Part shown: one piece after another, positions 28,201 through 35,100 of the stretch | Numbering within the stretch: the stretch's first letter is position 1 | Layout: every line of letters starts with the position of its first letter | Assembly (NCBI GenBank): GCA_016178705.1 | Contig: JACOST010000028.1 | Location: 642,951-706,950, forward strand | Origin: Deltaproteobacteria bacterium | Lineage (GTDB): Bacteria; Desulfobacterota; Binatia; HRBIN30; JACQVA1 | Length of the DNA stretch: 64,000 nucleotides | Reading direction: 5' to 3' | Position numbers and translations under genes: made by a program | Notes under the pieces: generated by a model | What the model was told of the DNA's origin: nothing | The model's database searches: none | The model's input: only the letters and a program-made list of their open reading frames with translations

Positions 28201-29534
28201 TGTCCCAATGTATCCAGGGCGAATGGCAGTTTGCTGCGGACCGAGAACATGTGCATGAGGTTATGGCCGACCTTGCTTGGCGGGGCGACGCCCTTGTCCC
28301 GCTCGTACGCGATACCTTGATTGATCTGCTCCGCGCTAGCGACCCGCCGAATCGCTGGATACTTCAGTTCGCGCTGACGATCTTGCTCCGTGGAGCTCAG
28401 CCCATGTGTTCAGAGTTGACGACCATCGCTCGCGAGAGGGCACAGCAAGCCATGCCCGGTGGCCCATCGCTCGTGATGTGGCTTGCCGTCTTGCTTCAGC
28501 TAGATGCTCCAAGCGCGCTGGATCTCATCGAACAAGGCACTGATGGAAGCTGGCCTGACCCCGATCAGACGATGACGCGCCTGTGCGCGGCGCTGAACGG
28601 GTCCCTCGGAGGCTTCGAAGCAGTGCCGGCAATTTCAAAGCCAGATTACGCCATGCCTATCCATCTCCGCCGATTCATTCCTCTCGTTTTCCGGCACATC
28701 AGGCCGCGTGACGATATCGAGCGCGCGGGCAGTGGCGTGTACTCGCCCGGCGAACGAGACTGGGCCCAAGATTTCCGAAACGGGTTACTCATCAGGCTGT
28801 CCGCACTTCATTCCGAAGAGGCGAGACGAGTCCTCAGCGAACTGATCGGTGACCCGGCGCTGTCAAACACGCGCGACTGGGCGGCGCACCTACTCGATGA
28901 TCTAACGCAAAAGCTGGCCGACTCGCCGCCGTGGACTGCCAACGATGTGAGGTGCTTCTCCGCCGAGTACGAGAGGGATGCCAAGACGGATGGCGACTTG
29001 TTCAAGATCGCCTGCGACCGGTTCGGAGACATCAAGCGCGACGTGGAAGAGTCCGACAACAGCCTGCGCGAGGAACTGCGTGCGGATGATGACGAACTTG
29101 TGTTCAGACGGTGGCTAGCTCGCAAGCTAAACGAGCGCTCGCGCCAGCGCTACACGGTTCCGCAGGAGGAGGAAATCGATCTGCGGCAGAGACCCGACCT
29201 GCGGATAGAGAATCCGAGGACTGCCCCGGTATCCATTGAAGTCAAGTGGGCCGACAAGTTGGCGCTAGCCGAGTTGCTGGAGCGTCTTGAGAATCAGCTG
29301 GTAGGGCAGTATCTGCGGGCAAATAACTCACGCTACGGCATCTACATCCTCGGCACGTTTGGCCGCAAAGGATACTGGGAAGAATCCGCCAGCGGCCGAC
29401 GACTCGCCTTCGAGGAAGTCGTCGATGTCATCCGGCGCCGGGCCAGCGAACTAGAAGGCGCCCGCTCCGATGTCAGCGGTATTGACGTCGTATCAGTTGA
29501 CTTCCGTAATCCTCGGGTGAGGTCATCAAGCTGA
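25218..29534 (+). CDS. NACHT/STAND-type NTPase with HEAT-like middle and C-terminal PD-(D/E)xK nuclease; candidate antiviral protein
   Basis: A 1,438-residue protein. The NTPase core lies at the very N-terminus: Walker A GEPGSGKS (residues 63-70), Walker B MFFLDSVDEAK (about 120-130) and the ISSRIS segment (160-165) that matches the NACHT sensor Arg. A long helical region follows; around residues 500-640 it reads as HEAT-like pairs. The last 115 residues look like a restriction-type PD-(D/E)xK nuclease: Asp1327 in RPDLRIEN, Glu1341-x-Lys1343 in VSIEVKWADK, then a helix with a Gln (LENQLVGQYL). Known Avs/STAND defence proteins usually carry the nuclease at the N-terminus. Codon use looks less GC-biased than in neighbouring genes. 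Function is inferred. Confidence 0.8.
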   Translation: MSISMANGGIPDFVELDRTFRPLHPATNPEEAAASSYTRTLPGLQPAIGWADLLKRRLVVVLGEPGSGKSWEFKHRATLEGQRAFYVRLDALTNECLEPVLGFSEYGRFRDWLGSRYEAMFFLDSVDEAKLRSSADFYRALDRFRHEIGTANLTRAKIFISSRISQWEPESDAHEVLIQFGQRQRSKDIGSGQIAGGGTDAEPIYVVHLQPLDQRQVEVFATAREVADVAAFIAALNTAHAWEFARRPIDVMDLVRFWLERGRLGSLTELIESGAERSLRETRRGDPLSPKKAREGAQALAAATILCQQLDFRVPDDAFIGSPALDALSCLPDEWRPEEVRALLERAIFDGASYGRIRFHHRRVGEYLAAKWLEARIRDGCPISTLEALIFDRRNRRRVLRPTLAPVAAWLCCGNERWNADLRGWMLEAAPEIHLQYGDPSCLPLEYKRSLIHRLVSNFAGRNRVWVHSDPECLSRLADPGLAPDVSAIIADRAAPIDIRSRMLQLARHGRLRDCLSTALDIVASSEEPGELKSYAAAAIRDIGDLATHERLANIAAGLTQISNSLCGTICEALYPSTINARELVALLRKTSPVPQLSVDLPYFLGAQLKSELRPEHGGALLAELVELVRTPPHLSLHRRSARVSQQFSWVVQMLPTVLTVLLTKASLTQQEAEAAAASIQLLGTLRHHHEAVGYEKLPDLNAFTRRHPLVRRLYFWFEVESWREENEGEPFYLLQVFGHGEIVQPCIEDLDWLLIDINQRPTARDRGLALRLATDLWNNSGRRWRERRHIVDAVRNTPPLLAIFRQLAARERWPHFKRIWYQYVTVKLASKWWWERRLYEMKRRWREIRAQCNLLLHIRALRSGVETGWLAQLVFEAPERGGENHLTPKSRNRMRQKRRRLITWATREGCKRVWRRFVPPLPHEKQNPGAIDNRLIAGLAGLQASLADGQLDFSNLPGQEAELAVRYAVNEINGFPPWFGDLVARRPDAVHRVLSQCIQGEWQFAADREHVHEVMADLAWRGDALVPLVRDTLIDLLRASDPPNRWILQFALTILLRGAQPMCSELTTIARERAQQAMPGGPSLVMWLAVLLQLDAPSALDLIEQGTDGSWPDPDQTMTRLCAALNGSLGGFEAVPAISKPDYAMPIHLRRFIPLVFRHIRPRDDIERAGSGVYSPGERDWAQDFRNGLLIRLSALHSEEARRVLSELIGDPALSNTRDWAAHLLDDLTQKLADSPPWTANDVRCFSAEYERDAKTDGDLFKIACDRFGDIKRDVEESDNSLREELRADDDELVFRRWLARKLNERSRQRYTVPQEEEIDLRQRPDLRIENPRTAPVSIEVKWADKLALAELLERLENQLVGQYLRANNSRYGIYILGTFGRKGYWEESASGRRLAFEEVVDVIRRRASELEGARSDVSGIDVVSVDFRNPRVRSSS

Positions 29535-30056
29535 TCCTCCCTCCAAGTCTCCCCTCGGAAGTCGGCCTCGGCCGGGGCGATTGACTATACCGACGGAGAG
29601 AGTTTTCTGCGCCGCCTGGTGTTTATCACGCATGAAGAAGAGCTTGGCGGCTCCTCTTTCAACCGAAGAAGCTCCGATGCGCGGAGACAGATCTGGCAAC
29701 GTCTGAAGATCTCCAGCGAGACAGAACCGGATCGCTTCGATACACCGCTCTTCCCTCCAACGGCTATCCGCCGACGCCCCTCCCGCTCAAACGCTTCTCC
29801 AGTGGTGACTTCGTGCTGTCCCGGGTGCGGATCGAGACTCGGCGAGGTTCGAGGCGGCCTCGTTTAAGCACGTGGCACAGAAGGCCGCGGTGTCGAGGAT
29901 CGTGCCGCCCAATCAGGCGACCACGCGAAACGCGATGCGGGTGCCGCGATCACAGTCACAAAGTTTGGGCTGCATCGCTCGATCCTCCTCTGGCAACCGA
30001 CCAAACGCAGGCCCTCCATCCGCGCTGGATTCTCTGATTGTCCCGTGTTGCGAGCA
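29535..30056. other. 520-base gene-poor gap after the NACHT-nuclease gene
   Basis: I see no credible gene here. Short open frames exist (for example 29619-29867 on plus and 29864-30097 on minus), but neither shows a ribosome site, a recognisable motif or gene-like composition. The stretch may be eroded coding DNA. It separates the large accessory gene from the Gfo/Idh/MocA gene whose stop codon is at 30057. Confidence 0.4.
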
Positions 30057-31148
30057 TCACGGCGACGGCGTCCAACCAATTGGCGCGATCTCTGCACCGG
30101 TTCGCGCCGCTTCGTAGCACGCGGCGGCGAGGCGTTGGGCCTCTACGCCAGCGCCGATGTCGGGTGCGGCCGGCCGATCGGCGAGCAGCGACTCGATGAA
30201 CGACAGGTCTTGCAGCATGTACGGCAAGCCGTACCAATCGCGGAAGCGATGCTCGCTTCGTTGCAACAGCGCCTCGAAGCGTTGCAGCACCTCCGGTGGC
30301 GCGATGCGGTGTTCCTCACCGTCGCCAACTTGGAGCAGGATATCGCCGATCATGTCGTAGTCACTGGCGAGGAAGCCGGCTTGGCAGAAGATCTCCAAGC
30401 GGCGATTGGAATTGCGCTCGACCATGTTGTGCCACAGGTTCACCAGTTGGGCGCGCAAGCCAGTCGCAAACTCCAACTCGACGGCCATGTAGTCTTCGAC
30501 GCCGGGATGTCCGGCGCGGTTCTGTTGCCACGCGCGCAGACGCGCAATCGGACCGAACAGGGTCGTCAGCAGATCGAGATCGTGGACGCCGTGCTCGATC
30601 AGCGTGCCGCCGGCGGTCTGCGCGCGGTCCTTGCGCCAGGCGGTGTTGTGGCCGCCGCGGATCGGGAAGCATTGGTCGTCGCGGAATACTACAGCCATCG
30701 GCGCGCCCATCTCGGGCTGCGCCAGCTGCGCCGCCATCACGCAATAGACGGCGGAGAAGCGCAGCACCAAGCCGATCTGATTGATCACTCCTGCGCGTTG
30801 CACTGATTTGTGGATCGCGACCGCTTCGGCGTAAGTCATCGCCAACGGCTTCTCGCAAAAGATGTGCAGCTTGCGATCCGCGGCGGCGCAAACCAATTCC
30901 GCGTGCGATACCGTCGGCGTGCAGATGAAGACCGCGTTGATGTCGGCGCGCAGCAACTCACTTGCAGTCGCGAACGCATGGCGGAAACCGTAGCGCTTTT
31001 GGAAGAGCTGCCGTCGCTCGGGCACGGCGTCGCAAACCGCGGTCAGCTCGACCGCGTCGCCGAGTCGCTCGGCGATCTCGCGCAACATGATCGCATGCGT
31101 CGAGCCGATGAGACCGGCACCGATGAGGCCGATGCGAACGCGATCCAT
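30057..31148 (-). CDS. Gfo/Idh/MocA family NAD(P)-dependent oxidoreductase
   Basis: A 363-residue sugar or inositol dehydrogenase-type enzyme. The N-terminal Rossmann fold starts RIGLIGAGLIGSTHAIML. AVFICTPTVSHAELVCAAA and HIFCEKPLAM follow, the latter holding the family Lys (EKP). The second domain has GGTLIEHGVHDLDLLTTLFG with the catalytic-region His and Asp. Enzymes of this family oxidise sugars, inositols or their phosphates; this substrate is not identifiable. The ATG at 31148 was preferred because 86 upstream codons are unrelated to the family. The DsbA-fold gene on the same strand ends only 49 bases upstream. Confidence 0.9.
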   Translation of the reverse strand: MDRVRIGLIGAGLIGSTHAIMLREIAERLGDAVELTAVCDAVPERRQLFQKRYGFRHAFATASELLRADINAVFICTPTVSHAELVCAAADRKLHIFCEKPLAMTYAEAVAIHKSVQRAGVINQIGLVLRFSAVYCVMAAQLAQPEMGAPMAVVFRDDQCFPIRGGHNTAWRKDRAQTAGGTLIEHGVHDLDLLTTLFGPIARLRAWQQNRAGHPGVEDYMAVELEFATGLRAQLVNLWHNMVERNSNRRLEIFCQAGFLASDYDMIGDILLQVGDGEEHRIAPPEVLQRFEALLQRSEHRFRDWYGLPYMLQDLSFIESLLADRPAAPDIGAGVEAQRLAAACYEAARTGAEIAPIGWTPSP

Positions 31149-31197
31149 GCGCCCGGACCTAACACATCCACTGCCGGCGCCGAAGGGCCGCGACACT

Positions 31198-31860
31198 TCA
31201 CGCAACGAGCGACCGCACTCGCTCCGCCAGCCAATCGACGCGGTCCTTGCCCCAGAAGCGCTCGCCCAAAGGCTCGCTAGGGCCGTCGCAATGAACGATC
31301 CATGTCGGCACGCCGGGGCAGTCGTCACGATCGAACGCGGCGAGCGCGTCGTAAACGGCGCGCCCCACCTCGTCTTGGCGCGCGCGGTCGAGCAGCGCGT
31401 CGGCATCGAGCCCGGCCACTACCGCGGCGTGACGCACGACTACGTCGTCGTTGACATCGAGTCCCTCGACCCACGCGGCGCGGAACAGCGCGCGATCGAA
31501 CTCGGCTTCCTTGCCGGTGCCGAGCGACGCGTAGTACGCGCGCGCCGGCAATTCTTCGCGGGCGTAGGGTGATTGGTGCCAGCGCGCCGCGCGCTCATCG
31601 AACTCACCGGGCGCGAGCAGGCGCAACTCGATGCCGTGCCGCTGCGCCCAGCGCAGGCAATCTTCGCGATGATACGAAGTCTGCGCCGCCGTCTCCTTGC
31701 CGCCGACCAGATCGGCGACCTTGACGCCGCGATCCTTCGGGATGCAGATCGGGCGTCGTTCGATAACAACGGGGAGATTCGCCAACGCGCGCTCCGCCAG
31801 CAACACGCCGAGATAGGCGTTGGGTGAGTGGTAGATCGTATAGCTGACGATCGTGATCAT
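31198..31860 (-). CDS. DsbA-fold oxidoreductase (HCCA isomerase-like)
   Basis: A 220-residue protein with the thioredoxin-plus-helical-insert fold of DsbA and 2-hydroxychromene-2-carboxylate isomerase. Clues are the start MITIVSYTIYHSPNAYLGVLL and the fold's C-terminal GVPTWIVHCDGPSEPLGERFWGKDRVDWL, where GVPT is the conserved cis-Pro loop. The CxxC of a true disulfide oxidase is absent; SPNA occupies that position, as in the isomerase/kappa-GST branch. It is the first of two such proteins within 1.5 kb. It may act on glutathione-linked or aromatic intermediates (inference). Confidence 0.75.
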   Translation of the reverse strand: MITIVSYTIYHSPNAYLGVLLAERALANLPVVIERRPICIPKDRGVKVADLVGGKETAAQTSYHREDCLRWAQRHGIELRLLAPGEFDERAARWHQSPYAREELPARAYYASLGTGKEAEFDRALFRAAWVEGLDVNDDVVVRHAAVVAGLDADALLDRARQDEVGRAVYDALAAFDRDDCPGVPTWIVHCDGPSEPLGERFWGKDRVDWLAERVRSLVA

Positions 31861-31892
31861 CGGTCGTGTACTAGCCTTGAAGTGACAGAACA

Positions 31893-32050
31893 CTCACCGC
31901 CGAGAACGCGGAGATCGCAGAGCGGGGCGTCATCGGAAGAACACAGCGAGTCGTTTCAATAAGCTCATCGAGAATGGACTTTGGTTTTGACCATTCGGCT
32001 TTCACTGATTTGTGTCTCGGCGCGCTTGGTGAGCTCTGCGGTGAATCCGC
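31893..32050. repeat. Dispersed ~158 bp element, copy 1 (inverted relative to 37402-37556)
   Basis: The left end reads CTCACCGCCGAGAACGCGGA and the right end CTCTGCGGTGAATCCGCT. Reverse-complemented, these match the two ends of the segment at 37402-37556 almost exactly, and short blocks inside (AAAGTCCATT, GATGA) are shared. It is non-coding and lies between two minus-strand genes. Elements with CACCGC.GAG termini are common as dispersed intergenic repeats in environmental genomes (general knowledge). No transposase is encoded. Confidence 0.65.
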
Positions 32051-32086
32051 TCAAGTCACACCAGGGTTAGGTCTCCTCTCCATCGC

Positions 32087-32536
32087 CTATCCAGGCTCAT
32101 CCCAGTGATGCATGCGATGGCGCCGTTGCGCGCGGAAATTGGTGACCTCCAAGCGGATGCCGTCCGGATCGACGAAGAAGGTGGCGAAGTAGTCGGGGGC
32201 GTACTCGGGGTAGTAACGCGGCTCGCTCGCGTCGATGCCGCGCATCTGCAATTCGCTCGCGGCGCGGTGCACCGCCGCTTCGTCTTCGACGCGGAAACAG
32301 AAGTGGTGCAGCCCCGGCGCATAGGGGTCATGCAGCGGGGCGCCGGCGCGGGCGGGCCGGATCGAGAATCCGTACTGCCGGTTGTAGTAGTGCCGATGCG
32401 GTTCACCGGCGATCGGCGCCGAGCCTTTGCGAAAGCCGAGCACTTCGATCATCACGCGGTCGTAGAACGCTTCCGCGCGCGCGAAGTCACTCACCGCGAG
32501 ATAGATGTGATCGATGCCGATGACTTCAACAGGCAT
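32087..32536 (-). CDS. VOC family protein (glyoxalase/dioxygenase fold)
   Basis: A 149-residue vicinal-oxygen-chelate protein. It has two beta-alpha-beta-beta-beta modules, beginning GIDHIYLAVSDFARAEAFYD and LHHFCFRVEDEAAVHRAA. Candidate metal ligands are the His of IDHIYL, the His of GLHHFCF and Glu129 in RLEVTNF, the usual His/His/Glu set. Members include glyoxalase I, ring-cleaving dioxygenases and resistance proteins; the reaction here is unknown. It lies upstream of the oxidoreductase genes and next to a second DsbA-fold isomerase, which hints at aromatic or electrophile metabolism. Confidence 0.85.
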   Translation of the reverse strand: MPVEVIGIDHIYLAVSDFARAEAFYDRVMIEVLGFRKGSAPIAGEPHRHYYNRQYGFSIRPARAGAPLHDPYAPGLHHFCFRVEDEAAVHRAASELQMRGIDASEPRYYPEYAPDYFATFFVDPDGIRLEVTNFRAQRRHRMHHWDEPG

Positions 32537-32629
32537 GCGCGATGTCCTCTCCCCGGCGTTCTCTTGAAGCGCCTGTCGACTGGTCCTGACGAGTAGGGCG
32601 ATGCTTGCTTCGCCCTCCGTCTTCCGCGA

Positions 32630-33220
32630 TCAAGAAACGCACCACGCCAACGCGTCTTCGAGCCGATCGTTGCCCCAGAACATCTCTTCGTCGACGGTGA
32701 ACGTTGGCGCACCGAAGATGCCGAGCGCCACGGCTCGCTCGGTCTGTAGCCGCAAGCGCTCCTTGTTCGCCGCGGCTTCCGCGCGCGCGATCAGCTCAGC
32801 GCTCGGCTGACCCAGCGCGGTCAGAATCGCGGCGACGGTTTCCGCCTGCGCGATGTCGCGATCCTCGGCGAGGTTGGCGCGGTAAACGGCGCGCACGAAG
32901 TCAGGACACCAAGCCTCGCGCGCGACCAGACAGGCGACGCGTGCGGCGAGCAGGCCATTGCGTGGAAATTGCGTCGGGCGTTTCAGCGGTAGGCAATACT
33001 TCGCGCACAACCGCTCCAGGTCGCGCCACATGTAGCGGCCCTTCACCGGATAGATGTTGAAGGGGGAATCGCTCCATCCTTGGCTCTTGAAGATTGGGCC
33101 GAGCAGAAACGGTTTCCACTCGACCGCGACACCCGACGCCGTCGCGAGCGCTTCGATGCGCGCCGCGGCGGGATACGAGTAGGTGCTGCCGAACTCGAAC
33201 CAGAACTCGAGCGTGCGCAT
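32630..33220 (-). CDS. 2-hydroxychromene-2-carboxylate isomerase family protein
   Basis: A 196-residue DsbA-fold isomerase, the usual family length. The hallmark start LEFWFEFGSTYSYPAAARIE places Ser at the glutathione-activating position. WKPFLLGPIFKSQGW and the C-terminal GIFGAPTFTVDEEMFWGNDRLE are diagnostic of the HCCA isomerase (NahD) branch. In naphthalene breakdown the enzyme interconverts 2-hydroxychromene-2-carboxylate and o-hydroxybenzylidenepyruvate using glutathione. Here no dioxygenase cluster surrounds it, so it may serve another glutathione-dependent isomerisation. The VOC gene lies 93 bases downstream on the same strand. Confidence 0.9.
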   Translation of the reverse strand: MRTLEFWFEFGSTYSYPAAARIEALATASGVAVEWKPFLLGPIFKSQGWSDSPFNIYPVKGRYMWRDLERLCAKYCLPLKRPTQFPRNGLLAARVACLVAREAWCPDFVRAVYRANLAEDRDIAQAETVAAILTALGQPSAELIARAEAAANKERLRLQTERAVALGIFGAPTFTVDEEMFWGNDRLEDALAWCVS

Positions 33221-33270
33221 AGTGTTCGCACCCTACACGAGGGCGCGGCCCATCGGGAAGCGAGTTTCCA

Positions 33271-33957
33271 CTACCGTGTGTCGGCCTGCCACAGCACCGC
33301 AGTCGATGCGCCGAAGAAGACGATGTGCGCGAGATTGGGGGCGGCGGGAATGACGTACGATGCAATGGCCGGTGCCGGAAGTGTCGCGAGACTGGCGAGC
33401 GCCACGAGCACGACCGGATTGGCGAACGCGAACCAGCGCGGATACGCGGTGCGCGTGGTCAGGATGACGAGCGTGAAGAGCGCCGAACCCGCCAGCGCGA
33501 GCACGCCGAGTAGCAGCCACAGCGGCAGGAGGTACGGCGCATACGGCGCCAGCGCCGCGAACGGATCGCCGGGCGCGTTTGGATCCGCCGGCGACGCGCG
33601 AATGATGAGCGCGGTGAGCCCATGGACGGCACCGCCGAGCGCGCTCGCATACGCGCCGAGCGCGAACACCCAGCGCGCGCGCCAGTCGTTCGCGCCGAGA
33701 CCACGCGAGACCTGCCAGTAGCCGATTCCATAGAGCGGAATCGTCAGCACCCCGAGGTAGTGCCCAGTGAGCAGCTCTGGCCAACACGCCATGCGCGCGA
33801 TGCCGCAGTCCTCCGGTCCGAGCTGGGCCACGTGCAGCAGCAACAGATCGCCGATGCTGGCAAGCAGCGCAGCGCCGGTCGCGATCAATCCAGTCACGCG
33901 GACGACGCCCGCCACGCGGATGGCGTAAGGCACGGTCCCTTTTCCCTCTTGTGGCAC
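33271..33957 (-). CDS. Six-to-seven-span integral membrane protein, unknown function
   Basis: A 228-residue membrane protein with hydrophobic segments near residues 15-40, 65-85, 95-120, 145-165, 175-190 and 200-220. The segment ATGAALLASIGDLLLLHV followed by YLGVLTIPLYGIGYWQVSRGL resembles the DUF6796-like group of uncharacterised membrane proteins. I cannot name a function. A competing frame on the same strand (33233-34015) is Arg/Ala-rich and not membrane-like, so I reject it. The gene diverges from the cyclase remnant at 34033. Confidence 0.75.
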   Translation of the reverse strand: MPQEGKGTVPYAIRVAGVVRVTGLIATGAALLASIGDLLLLHVAQLGPEDCGIARMACWPELLTGHYLGVLTIPLYGIGYWQVSRGLGANDWRARWVFALGAYASALGGAVHGLTALIIRASPADPNAPGDPFAALAPYAPYLLPLWLLLGVLALAGSALFTLVILTTRTAYPRWFAFANPVVLVALASLATLPAPAIASYVIPAAPNLAHIVFFGASTAVLWQADTR

Positions 33958-34032
33958 GACAGGGCAAACGCGCCGACGACTCTCGCTCCGCGACCTCTAC
34001 CCCGTGCGGCTCCATGCGGTGGGCACTGATTC

Positions 34033-34278
34033 ATGTCTGGTACGGTTACGGTGCTCTTCACCGATCTGGTCGGGTCGATCGAACTACTCGCGCAGCTCGG
34101 TGACGATGCGATGCAGGCGGTACGCCGCACGCGTCTCGCGCTGGCGCGCGTGCTGCTGCAGCGGAGCGGCGCTGGCGACCGCGAGCGGGCGCGCGCCCTC
34201 CTGGATCAAGTCGTCGGCGCTGCCGCCGCCATGGGCATGGCCGGCGTCGAGCGTGACGCACGAGCGTTGCTGACGTAG
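34033..34278 (+). pseudogene. Collapsed adenylate cyclase/ATPase remnant
   Basis: The 81-residue frame begins with GTVTVLFTDLVGSIELLAQLGDDA, the first strand and metal-binding Asp of a class III nucleotide cyclase domain. From about residue 45 it continues GDRERARALLDQVVGAAAAMGMAGVERDARALL, the typical last helices of the long cyclase-ATPase-TPR regulators. The ~900 residues normally between them are missing, so this is an in-frame internal deletion. It cannot be catalytically active. An intact, unrelated class III cyclase lies 2.3 kb away at 36313. Confidence 0.65.
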
Positions 34279-34328
34279 CTGTCCACCTCGGTCGCGAGTC
34301 ACCTCGCGGCGGATGGTCGTGACGGGGT

Positions 34329-34727
34329 TCACCACACGCTTTGCACGTGGCGGTACGAACGGATCTTGCGATCGGCGGTCACCACCGGTGCCGACAACAG
34401 GCGGGCGGTGGCGACGATGATTTGGTCGGCGGGATCGCCGCGGAACGCCCCCGGTAGCTCCGTGCTCTCAAGACACACCTCTGGCGACACCGGGTGCATC
34501 GTGATGCCGTCGGCGCGCATGGCCGCCGCGAGCCATTCACGGCAGGGCAGCGCCAACTCCAGCTTCCCCTTCTGCACGAGTTTCGCGATCTCCCAGGTGG
34601 AAAAGACCGACACGGCCAGACCGGCGCCCGGTCGCGCCCGGTCGATCGCATCGCGAGCGGCGCGCGACAACTTCTCGGGCGCGGCGCACAGCCATAGCCA
34701 TGCGCACGTGTCCAAAACCACCGGCAT
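34329..34727 (-). CDS. PIN-domain ribonuclease toxin (VapC-like)
   Basis: A 132-residue PIN protein. Acidic metal-binding residues are in place: Asp6 in VVLDTCAWLW, Glu46 in FSTWEIAKL, and Asp98/Asp101 in RGDPADQIIVATARLL. The LDTCAWLWL start and YRHVQ-type end match the PIN toxins that pair with Phd/YefM antitoxins. Such toxins cleave tRNA or rRNA and stop translation when the antitoxin is lost. Its ATG overlaps the antitoxin stop codon (TAATG), the classic coupling for a toxin-antitoxin pair. Confidence 0.88.
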   Translation of the reverse strand: MPVVLDTCAWLWLCAAPEKLSRAARDAIDRARPGAGLAVSVFSTWEIAKLVQKGKLELALPCREWLAAAMRADGITMHPVSPEVCLESTELPGAFRGDPADQIIVATARLLSAPVVTADRKIRSYRHVQSVW

Positions 34728-34954
34728 TACGTGTCAGCGTCCCAGCGTTCGCCGGTGGAAAAAATGTTCGCGGCCGCGCGCACAATCGTCCCCCGCAGCG
34801 ATCGTGATCGTGGGGATTCGCTGATCGGAACGATGCGCACGTACGGCTTCCCCCGCTTCGTCACCGTCAGCGGGACGTGCTGCTTGCGCACGTCTTCCAT
34901 CAATTTCAGACAGGAATTTTTGAACTCGGTCGCGGGTATCGTTCGTGTCTTCAT
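34727..34954 (-). CDS. Type II antitoxin, Phd/YefM family
   Basis: A 75-residue antitoxin. The N-terminus MKTRTIPATEFKNSCLKLMEDVRKQ is the Phd/YefM DNA-binding fold, and KRGKPYVRIVPI is its conserved second half. The C-terminus binds the PIN toxin encoded immediately downstream with a one-base overlap. Autorepression of the operon by the antitoxin and the toxin-antitoxin complex is expected from the family. The upstream region up to 35100 is shared with the divergent MFS gene. Confidence 0.88.
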   Translation of the reverse strand: MKTRTIPATEFKNSCLKLMEDVRKQHVPLTVTKRGKPYVRIVPISESPRSRSLRGTIVRAAANIFSTGERWDADT

Positions 34955-35100
34955 CGGGCTCCTTTACCTGGCCATGTCATATGGCCACTTCGTGACGAAG
35001 GCAAGTACCGAGGCCCAAACGGCGCGAATGATCTCGCGTCCTTTCGCCGAGCGTGCCGAACCCTTGCGTCTGCGGCGGCGGGCTGGAAGCTTGGGCGACG

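Noticed and set aside
29619-30097. Small frames in the gap after the NACHT-nuclease gene as its toxin or antitoxin partners
   Set aside because: No ribosome site, no recognisable fold, and both strands give equally weak frames.
33233-34015. 260-codon minus-strand frame overlapping the membrane protein at 33271-33957
   Set aside because: Arg/Ala/His-rich and without membrane segments; the 228-residue frame has a regular transmembrane pattern.
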